Shown here piece after piece: positions 27,015 to 33,253 of a DNA stretch of 64,000 nucleotides. Position numbers and translations under genes: made by a program. The stretch is from Micromonospora cremea (GTDB lineage: Bacteria > Actinomycetota > Actinomycetes > Mycobacteriales > Micromonosporaceae), in contig NZ_FSQT01000001.1 in NCBI RefSeq assembly GCF_900143515.1, positions 2,666,001 through 2,730,000 on the forward strand, written 5' to 3'. The first letter of the stretch is position 1. Every line of letters starts with the position of its first letter. Below the pieces are notes generated by a model. The model was not told the DNA's origin. It did no database searches and worked only from the letters and a program-made list of their open reading frames with translations.

Positions 27015-27446
27015 ATGTCGACCCTTGAGCACTCCACCCGGCGTCAGATCCCGCCCGCCGAACCGATCATGACGCTGTCCCTGGACACCGTTGGGCCCGC
27101 GACCGTGATCACCGTCAGCGGTGAGGTCGACATGAGCAACGCGCATCTCATCACCGATCTGACTGAACACGCGATTGGTCGGCTGCCCGCACGACTCGTG
27201 CTCGACCTCTCCAGCGTGACCTTCTTCAGCGCCCATGGCATCAGCGCCCTGCTGCGCACGCAGAACACCGCGGCCCACGCCCAGGTGCAGCTGATCCTGC
27301 GCGACGCCGCCCCCTGTGTCATCACGATCCTGGCGGCGACCGGCACCCTGACGAATCTCTGTCCGGGCCGCGGCCACCGCCCTGGCGCCCAGACAGCGCG
27401 GCCCGTCGCCCAGGTTCCCCGGGTGTCCGCGCTGCCCGGTGTTTGA
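27015..27446 (+). CDS. STAS domain anti-sigma factor antagonist-like protein
   Basis: A 143-residue protein with a STAS domain at about residues 17-105: LDTVGPATVITVSGEVDMSNA, then LVLDLSSVTFFSAHGISALLRT. Such proteins bind anti-sigma kinases and release a SigB/F-type sigma factor; the Ser in FFSAHGIS aligns with the usual phosphorylated DSSG Ser. GGGAG precedes the ATG at 27015. The last 30 residues are low-complexity. Given the sigma-B-type promoters and the broken sigma gene in this window, a place in the same stress pathway is plausible but unproven. Confidence 0.8.
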   Translation: MSTLEHSTRRQIPPAEPIMTLSLDTVGPATVITVSGEVDMSNAHLITDLTEHAIGRLPARLVLDLSSVTFFSAHGISALLRTQNTAAHAQVQLILRDAAPCVITILAATGTLTNLCPGRGHRPGAQTARPVAQVPRVSALPGV

Positions 27447-27773
27447 CGGACCCGGCGCCGGCCGAGGCTTCCTTCGCCGTGGCCTGGCCGTCCGGTTTGT
27501 GAGCCGCGACGGACCGGGAAGGCGCCGCAGCCCGGTCAGCGATGCCTCCACGGTGCTGCAGCGGCCGACAGTGATCAACCGGTCCCGCTCACCGCTCACC
27601 CGCTCGTCGCCGCCGACGGCGAACGTCTCTGCGCGCCTGCCGCGATCTTCGGAAGGCGATCGGTGCTGCCCCCGACGTGCCCACGGTTGGCCCGGCGGGG
27701 CCGCCAGTTGGCCCGGGTGGGCCACCTCGGCGGGAAGTCTCCTTGCCAACCCCAACGGCACCGAGGAGGACCA
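27447..27773. other. Leader region upstream of the Mn-catalase gene
   Basis: About 327 bases without a supported gene. It contains GTTT (27495-27498) and GGGAAG (27516-27521) separated by 17 bases, a loose relative of the sigma-B promoter with spacing longer than usual. Nothing else was recognised. Confidence 0.3.
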
Positions 27774-28643
27774 ATGTTCAGCCACATCAAGGACCTGCAG
27801 TTCGAGGCGAAGCCGGACGGCCCGGACGCGGCGTTCGCCCGCCGGTTGCAGGAGATCCTGGGCGGCAAGTGGGGCGAGATGACCGTCGCCAACCAGTACC
27901 TCTACCAGGGCTGGAACTGCCGGCTGCCCGGCAAGTACAAGGACCTGCTGCTCGACGTCGGCACCGAGGAGATGGGCCACGTCGAGATGATCGCCACCAT
28001 GATCACCCGCCTGCTGGAGAACGCCCCCCTGTCCCTGCAGGAAGCCGCCGACGACAACCCCATGGTCGCCGCGATCTACGGCGGGTCCAACCCGGCGCAC
28101 TTCATCCACGGCGGCGGCGGCGCGCTGCCCACCGACAGCAACGGCGTGCCCTGGAACGCCGCGTTCATCACCGCCAGCGGCAACCTGATGGCCGACTTCC
28201 AACTCAACGTCACCGCCGAGGCCCAGGGCCGCCTGCAGGTCGCCCGCCTGTTCAACATGACCGACGACCCCGGCGTCAAGCAGATGCTGCGCTTCCTGCT
28301 GGCCCGCGACACCATGCACCAGAACATGTGGATGGCCGCCATCGAACAACTCAAACAGGACGGCCTGGAAGAAATGCCAGTCCCCGACGCCTTCACCGAC
28401 TCCCAGGAGTTCACCAAGGAATACAGCTACACCTACCTCGACTTCTCCCCCGGCCAGGACGCCGCCGAAGGCCGCTGGGCCTCCGGCCCCACCCCGGACG
28501 GCAAGAGCGAATTCACCTACGACCACAGCCCCCGCGCCCACGCCCCCGAACCGATGCTCGCACCCGGCGACCCCCGCCTGTACGGCACCAACCCGGGCAT
28601 GGCGCAGGGCGTCGTCAACAAGGTCAAGAGCAAGGTCACCTGA
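27774..28643 (+). CDS. Manganese catalase
   Basis: A 289-residue dimanganese catalase that decomposes hydrogen peroxide in the cytoplasm. Four-helix-bundle ligand motifs are visible: GEMTVANQYLYQGWN, GTEEMGHVEMIATMI (Glu and His), FNMTDDPGVKQMLRFLLARDTMHQNMW (Glu/His region). The C-terminal PDPRLYGT-like tail (APGDPRLYGTNPGM) is normal for the family. AGGAGGA lies 4 bases before the ATG at 27774. The next gene is a putative manganese or heavy-metal transporter, fitting metal supply or balance for the enzyme. A fragment of a second Mn-catalase tail lies at 36.1 kb. Confidence 0.93.
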   Translation: MFSHIKDLQFEAKPDGPDAAFARRLQEILGGKWGEMTVANQYLYQGWNCRLPGKYKDLLLDVGTEEMGHVEMIATMITRLLENAPLSLQEAADDNPMVAAIYGGSNPAHFIHGGGGALPTDSNGVPWNAAFITASGNLMADFQLNVTAEAQGRLQVARLFNMTDDPGVKQMLRFLLARDTMHQNMWMAAIEQLKQDGLEEMPVPDAFTDSQEFTKEYSYTYLDFSPGQDAAEGRWASGPTPDGKSEFTYDHSPRAHAPEPMLAPGDPRLYGTNPGMAQGVVNKVKSKVT

Positions 28644-28656
28644 CCCCATCTCGCCG

Positions 28657-28681
28657 GGTCGCCCGGTTTGCCGGGCGGACC
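28657..28681 (+). terminator. Hairpin between Mn-catalase and transporter genes
   Basis: A stem of about 10 bp with one bulge and a TTTG loop (arms 28657-28666 and 28671-28681) follows the catalase stop. It could terminate or attenuate transcription into the transporter gene. Confidence 0.4.
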
Positions 28682-28712
28682 GGCCCGCCGTCGTACGCGC
28701 AGGAGGTGCGCC

Positions 28713-29825
28713 GTGACCGAACTCGTCCTCCGTCCACTCGCTGACGCGTTCATGCAGGTCGGCGTGTACGTCGCCGTCATGGTGGCGCTGTTCGGCGCGC
28801 TGCGCTGGCGCTACGGGGATCGGGTCACCGATGGGCTGACCCGGCGACGCCGGCTCGGCCCACTGGTCGGCGCGCTGCTCGGCGTCAGCCCCGGCTGCGG
28901 CGGCGCCATCGTCCTCATGCCCCTGTACGCCCGCGGCAAGGTCTCCTTCGGCACCGTGGTCGCCGCACTGACCGCCACCATGGGGGACTCATCGTGGGTC
29001 GTGCTCGCCTGGAACCCGGCCTTCGCGCTGAAACTGCACGCCCTGCTGTTCGCCGTCGGCCTGGTCACCGGATACGTCGTCGACGCTCTCGGCATCGATC
29101 CGGCTCGGGCCACCCAGCGCCGGCCGAAGCTCGCGCCAACCGCCGCACCGGTCGGCCTCGCCTCCGCCAGTGGGCTCAACCTGGCCGCGTCCCAACGCCT
29201 GCTCGGCGGGCTCCTGCCCCGGGTGCCCGCGTCGACGGCATTCTGGGGCCTGACCACACCGGCCTTCGCCGTGTCCGTACCGGTCGTGTTCCAGCTCGTC
29301 GACCCGGCCGCGCTGACCCAGGCCCTCGGCGGGGTGGACCCGTACCTGGCGCTCGGTGTGCTCGGCACGCTGACCGCGGCGCTCATCTTCGCCGCCGGGC
29401 GGGGGCGGCTGGCCGACGACACCCTGGAGACCGCGCACGCCCGTTCCATCGGCGCCACGCTGCGGCACAGCGCCCACGAGGCCTCCTTCGTCACCGTCTG
29501 GGTCGCCGCGGCCTACCTCGGTTGGCAGGTGCTGACCACCACCACCGGTTTCGACGGCTCACAGCTGGCCGTGACCGGCATCATCGGTGTGCTGGTCGGC
29601 GCCGGGATCGGACTCATCCCCGGCTGTGCCGTGCAGATCGTCTTCACCGCTCTCTACGTCAGCGGCGGCCTGCCGCTACCGACCCTGGTCGCCAACGCGA
29701 TCAGCCAGGACGGAGACGCACTGATCCCGCTTGCCGCGATGCGCCGGCATTCGGCTGCGCTGGCCACCGTCATCACCACCGTGCCGGCAGCAGCCGTTGG
29801 TGCCGCCCTGCTCGTCGTCCTGTGA
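28713..29825 (+). CDS. Putative manganese/heavy-metal transporter, 10-TM ArsP_2 family
   Basis: A 370-residue integral membrane protein with about ten helices and two internal repeats. Each repeat carries a P-G-C motif: GVSPGCGGAIVLMPLYARGK and GLIPGCAVQIVFTALY, with GDSSWVVLAW and QDGDALIPL at matching positions. This is the pattern of the ArsP_2 (putative 10-TM metal exporter) family, often annotated as a manganese transporter. The conserved Cys and acidic residues in membrane segments suggest metal binding. AGGAGG lies just before the GTG at 28713. The Mn-catalase upstream supports a manganese role; direction of transport is unknown. Confidence 0.82.
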   Translation: MTELVLRPLADAFMQVGVYVAVMVALFGALRWRYGDRVTDGLTRRRRLGPLVGALLGVSPGCGGAIVLMPLYARGKVSFGTVVAALTATMGDSSWVVLAWNPAFALKLHALLFAVGLVTGYVVDALGIDPARATQRRPKLAPTAAPVGLASASGLNLAASQRLLGGLLPRVPASTAFWGLTTPAFAVSVPVVFQLVDPAALTQALGGVDPYLALGVLGTLTAALIFAAGRGRLADDTLETAHARSIGATLRHSAHEASFVTVWVAAAYLGWQVLTTTTGFDGSQLAVTGIIGVLVGAGIGLIPGCAVQIVFTALYVSGGLPLPTLVANAISQDGDALIPLAAMRRHSAALATVITTVPAAAVGAALLVVL

Positions 29826-29842
29826 TCCTGAAGGGAGCAATC

Positions 29843-30220
29843 GTGTCCTCCGTCGCCACGCCAACCCTCGTCTCACTGTCGCGCACCCGCCGCAAGCTGG
29901 CGATCTTCACCGCGCTGACCGTCGTCGCGCTCGTCGCCGGGCTGCCCGGCTGGACCATCGCCGCCCTGGCGCTGACCAGCCTGACCATCCCCCTCGCCGT
30001 AGCCCTCGCCGGAGGACGAAATCTCCTTCGGGACCTGCTGCGCCCGAGGCTCAGCGACACGGGACGGCACGTGCCGACAACCCGGTCGAGGGGTGCCAGG
30101 TGTCTCCAGCCGATCGGTAGTGGCGCCGGGTTCCGCACTCCGGCGCACGGGACGGAGCCCAACCGCCAGACCGGCAACACGTGCTGGCCCGAGTGCCCCT
30201 CCGTGCGACGCGGATCGTAA
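29843..30220 (+). CDS. Small membrane protein of unknown function
   Basis: A 125-residue frame beginning at GTG 29843, 17 bases after the transporter stop, with AAGGGAG upstream. Residues 18-60 form one long or two short hydrophobic helices (LAIFTALTVVALVAGLPG and IAALALTSLTIPLAVAL). The C-terminal 60 residues are basic and low-complexity and may be read-through of a shorter gene. I do not recognise the family. Tight spacing suggests it is co-expressed with the transporter. Confidence 0.5.
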   Translation: MSSVATPTLVSLSRTRRKLAIFTALTVVALVAGLPGWTIAALALTSLTIPLAVALAGGRNLLRDLLRPRLSDTGRHVPTTRSRGARCLQPIGSGAGFRTPAHGTEPNRQTGNTCWPECPSVRRGS

Positions 30221-30390
30221 AATGCTCTCCTGTAGCGCGTCTGTACGTCGTGAACGAGCGTCAAGCAGCGGCGCCGGTCCTGACCCCACGTCGGGTTCGT
30301 ACAGCGGTCCGTTCGCACGCGGGCCCCCGCCCCGCGCTGTCCAGCTTCGTTCGAGGTCGACCGCGCCCGTTCCACAGAGACGCCAGACGC

Positions 30391-30837
30391 ATGCCACAGG
30401 CCCCCCTCGATCTCACCCAGGCCCTCATCGAGCTGGGTACGATCCGGTACGGCGAAGCGAGCCTGAACACCGTCCTGGTCAGGATCACGGAGATCGCCAA
30501 ACAGACGGCGCCCGGGTCGGAGGACGTGTCGGTGACCCTGATTCAGGGCTCCAGGTCGTACACCGCGGCGTACACCGGCGACCTGGCGTTGCGGCTCGAC
30601 GAGTTGCAGTACGAGCAGGGCCGCGGCCCGTGCCTGGACGGGTCGAGGACGTGGCCACGGAGCGCCGTTGGCCGGCCTGGGCGGCGAGCGCACGCGCCAC
30701 CGGCGCCGCGAGCTCTCTGTCGGTGGCGCTGCCCATCCAGGAGGCGGTGGTCGGCGCGCTGAACATCTATGGCCGGGCCCCGCGGGCCCTCACCGAGGTC
30801 GTCCAATTGGCCCAGACCTTCGCCCGGCCATGCGGCA
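30391..30837 (+). pseudogene. Broken GAF-ANTAR-type gene, GAF part only
   Basis: The ATG at 30391 starts DLTQALIELGTIRYGEASLNTVLV and runs to RGPCLDG, close to the two intact GAF-ANTAR proteins in the window. The homology then jumps frame to VEDVATERRWPAWAASARA and ends at VVQLAQTFA. About eight residues are missing at the jump (near 30645) together with the frame. The ANTAR half is absent: at about 30830 the sequence passes straight into the C-terminal half of an SDR gene. So this is a doubly damaged remnant of a third paralogue. Confidence 0.8.
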
Positions 30838-31244
30838 GTCGCCGCTACTACCGGGTGACCAAGGCGGCCCTCGACCACCTACCGGAGAACTCGGCGATCA
30901 TCAACACGGCCTCGATCAACGGGCTCAAGGGCAATGGCCACCTGATCGACTACTCGGCCACCAAGGGCGCGATCATCGCCCTCACCTACTCCCTCGCCCA
31001 ATCCCTGATCAAGAAGCGGATCCGGGTCAACTGTGTCGCCCCCGGGCCGGTCTGGACGCCCCTGATCCCCGCCACGTTCCCCGCGGACAAGGTGCAGGAG
31101 TTTGGCCAGCAGATGCCGATGGGACGCGCCGCGCAACCGGACGAGATCGCTCCCTCGTACGTGTTCTTCGCCAGCGACCAACTGTCGTCCTACTACACCG
31201 GCGAGGTGCTCGCCCCGATCGGCGGCATCACCCTGCCCGACTGA
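30838..31244 (+). pseudogene. C-terminal half of an SDR oxidoreductase, fused to the GAF remnant
   Basis: From YYRVTKAALDHLPENSAII the frame encodes the second half of a stress-type SDR: NTASINGLKGNGHLIDYSATKGAII with the Tyr-Lys pair, CVAPGPVWTPLIPATF and YYTGEVLAPIGG at the end. It is homologous to residues about 175-299 of the SDR at 18.4 kb. The cofactor-binding half is missing, and the frame is continuous with the GAF remnant upstream. A deletion joining two same-strand genes would produce this. Confidence 0.85.
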
Positions 31245-31328
31245 CGGCCAGCGGAACCCCGCTTCTCGGAGCCCGATCGGTGAGAGGGTGACGGACAGGA
31301 ACCGCACGGACCGGTCAAGGAGAACGGC

Positions 31329-32288
31329 ATGCGGATCGGGTACAAGCTGTCCACCGAGGGATTCGGCCCGAAGGAGATCATCCGGCAGGCGGTCCGCGCC
31401 GAGCAGGTGGGCTTCGACTTCGTGGAGATGAGCGACCACTACCACCCGTGGCTGGATGTCCAGGGCCACGCGTCGTTCACCTGGACGGTGTTCGGGGCGA
31501 TCGCCGCGCAGACCGAGCGGATCGGCCTGGCCACGGGGGTGACCTGCCCGACGGTGCGCTACCACCCGGCGATCATCGCGCAGGCGGCCGCCACTCTGGC
31601 GATCGTCTCCGACGGCAGGTTCACCCTCGGCGTGGGCGCCGGCGAGCGGCTCAACGAGCACGTCGTCGGCCAGGGGTTCCCCAGCGCGCGCGGGCGGCAC
31701 GAGCGGCTGCGGGAGGCCTTGGAGATCATCCGGCTGCTGTGGTCCGGTGGCTACCAGTCCTACGAGGGTAAGCACCTCCAGCTGGAGGACGCGCGGGTGT
31801 TCGACCTGCCGGAGCAGCCGCCGGTCATCGCCGTCGCGGCCAGCGGCCCCGCGTCGGTGGCGATCGCCGCTGACCTCGGCGACGGCCTGTTCGCCACCGA
31901 GCCCGAGCCCGGCCTCGTGGAGGCGTACCGGCACGGCGGCGGCACGGGGCCCCGCTACGCCGAGGTGCCGGTGGCGTGGGCCCCCGACGAGCAGCAGGCG
32001 GTGCAGGCGGCCTGGCAGACCAGCCGGTGGGCGGTCACCGGCTGGAAGGTGATGAGTGAGCTGCCCAATCCGGTCAACTTCGACGCCGCGTCCCGCACGG
32101 TCACCGAGGACGACATCCGACAGCAGTTCGCGGTCGGCCCCGACCCCGACACCCACGTGCAGGCGGTGCGGAAGTACGTGGACGCGGGCTTCGACCATCT
32201 CGTGCTGCAGAACGCCGGCCCGGACCCCGACGGTTTCCTCGACTTCTTCCGCGACACTCTCGCCGACCGCCTCCGCGCGCTCAGCTGA
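31329..32288 (+). CDS. F420-dependent LLM-class oxidoreductase (G6PDH family type)
   Basis: A 319-residue luciferase-like TIM-barrel enzyme that uses deazaflavin F420. It starts MRIGYKLSTEGFGPKEI, and SDHYHPW and GVTCPTVRYHPAIIAQAAATLA are the cofactor and substrate segments of the F420-dependent glucose-6-phosphate dehydrogenase-like family; GVGAGERLNEHV is another signature. The substrate may or may not be glucose 6-phosphate, since the family is broad. GGAG lies upstream of the ATG. The stop overlaps the convergent Csp-like gene by 8 bases. Confidence 0.9.
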   Translation: MRIGYKLSTEGFGPKEIIRQAVRAEQVGFDFVEMSDHYHPWLDVQGHASFTWTVFGAIAAQTERIGLATGVTCPTVRYHPAIIAQAAATLAIVSDGRFTLGVGAGERLNEHVVGQGFPSARGRHERLREALEIIRLLWSGGYQSYEGKHLQLEDARVFDLPEQPPVIAVAASGPASVAIAADLGDGLFATEPEPGLVEAYRHGGGTGPRYAEVPVAWAPDEQQAVQAAWQTSRWAVTGWKVMSELPNPVNFDAASRTVTEDDIRQQFAVGPDPDTHVQAVRKYVDAGFDHLVLQNAGPDPDGFLDFFRDTLADRLRALS

Positions 32289-32685
32289 TGGTCGCCAGCA
32301 GGTCGCGGCAGGCCTGCTCGCAGGCCCGGCACACATCGGCGCAGATTCGGCAGTGTTCGTGCATCTGCGCGTGCCGGGCGCACTCGTCACCACAGGACCT
32401 GCAGACGGTGGCGCAGGCCTCCAGCAGGGTGCGGCTGATGTTGGCGTCATAGCCGGTGTGCCGGGACAGCACCCGGGAGGTGGTGGTGCAGATGTCGGCG
32501 CAGTCCAGGTCGGTACGCACACACTTGGTCAACTCGGCGACGCTGTCCTCACTCAGGCAGGCGTCCGCGCACGCCGTGCACGCCTGCGCGCATTCGTTGA
32601 GCGCGTCGATGGTCGCCGCCAGCTTCGCCCGGTCGAGGTTGATCGACTTCGGATAGGTCTCCAGCATCGACATGGTGATCGTCAT
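32281..32685 (-). CDS. Four-helix-bundle copper-binding protein (Csp/DUF326 type)
   Basis: A 134-residue soluble protein with 16 Cys arranged as CxxxC and CxxC pairs along helices (ECAQACTACADAC, CADIC, CATVCRSCGDEC, CRICADVCRACEQAC), as in cytosolic copper storage proteins that hold many Cu(I) ions inside a four-helix bundle. There is no signal peptide, so it is cytosolic. I chose ATG 32685 with AGGAGA upstream. GCAT-N15-GGGTAG at 32721-32745 (minus strand) is a weak sigma-B-like match. The role is likely copper buffering. Confidence 0.88.
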   Translation of the reverse strand: MTITMSMLETYPKSINLDRAKLAATIDALNECAQACTACADACLSEDSVAELTKCVRTDLDCADICTTTSRVLSRHTGYDANISRTLLEACATVCRSCGDECARHAQMHEHCRICADVCRACEQACRDLLATIS

Positions 32686-32791
32686 GGTCGTCTCCTTGAT
32701 CGGCTTCCGGCCCACCTGCGCTACCCGCCTGCGTCCTGGCCATGCTTGGGCCGGGCGAGCGGCCTGTGCGGGCTGGCGTGGCCGGCGGCCG

Positions 32792-33250
32792 TCAGTCGGC
32801 GACGACGAGGGCCTGCGGAGCGGACTGCTTCATCCTGGTACGCAGCCACTTGAGCTGGATCGCGGTCTCCCCCTCGCAGCCCTGCACCGTCGCGAGCAGG
32901 TCCTCGTCCCGAACTCCGTAGGCGGCCTGTCCGACGACGGTCCAGGCGATGTCGCACTCGGCTGCCATCAGGTAAAGGTCCTGCAGGTCACGCAGGATTC
33001 CGAGGCCGCCGGTACGGGTGCCGGTGAACAGCTGCGAGTGCAGCCGGTCCGGTTCGGCGGGTGCCTCCTCGGCGTAGCGGGCGGCGAACGGCTGCAGGCG
33101 TTCGGCGTGGGCGTCGCAGCGCTGGGCCTGCTGCTGGCAGAGGTGCTGGATGTCGGGCTCGTCGGCATGGGCCTCGGCGACCTGCCGGAACGCGTCCGCG
33201 AGGTTGACCTGTGCGCGGTGCAGCAGGCCAAGGTAGTGGGCGAGGTGCAT
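32792..33250 (-). CDS. Helical protein of unknown function, coupled to the molybdopterin oxidoreductase
   Basis: A 152-residue soluble, helix-rich protein. It starts HLAHYLGLLHRAQVNLADAFRQVAEAHADEPDI and contains HLCQQQAQRCDAHAERL, with evenly placed His, Glu and Cys that recall ferritin-like four-helix bundles. There is no signal or membrane helix. Its ATG lies 3 bases after the oxidoreductase stop, and the ribosome site is inside the end of that gene, so it is almost surely co-translated. It could be a small partner subunit or chaperone; I do not recognise the family. Confidence 0.75.
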   Translation of the reverse strand: MHLAHYLGLLHRAQVNLADAFRQVAEAHADEPDIQHLCQQQAQRCDAHAERLQPFAARYAEEAPAEPDRLHSQLFTGTRTGGLGILRDLQDLYLMAAECDIAWTVVGQAAYGVRDEDLLATVQGCEGETAIQLKWLRTRMKQSAPQALVVAD

Positions 33251-33253
33251 GAC

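Noticed and set aside
27495..27521. GTTT-N17-GGGAAG upstream of the Mn-catalase as a sigma-B promoter
   Set aside because: Spacing of 17 exceeds the usual 14-16 and the -10 differs at two positions.
26928..28649. A 573-codon minus-strand frame across the STAS and Mn-catalase genes
   Set aside because: Overlaps two convincing plus-strand genes and the gap between them; no family features.
32721..32745. GCAT-N15-GGGTAG on the minus strand as a sigma-B promoter for the Csp-like gene
   Set aside because: Only the loose GNNT form of the -35 is met and the last -10 base differs; not strong enough for a separate feature.
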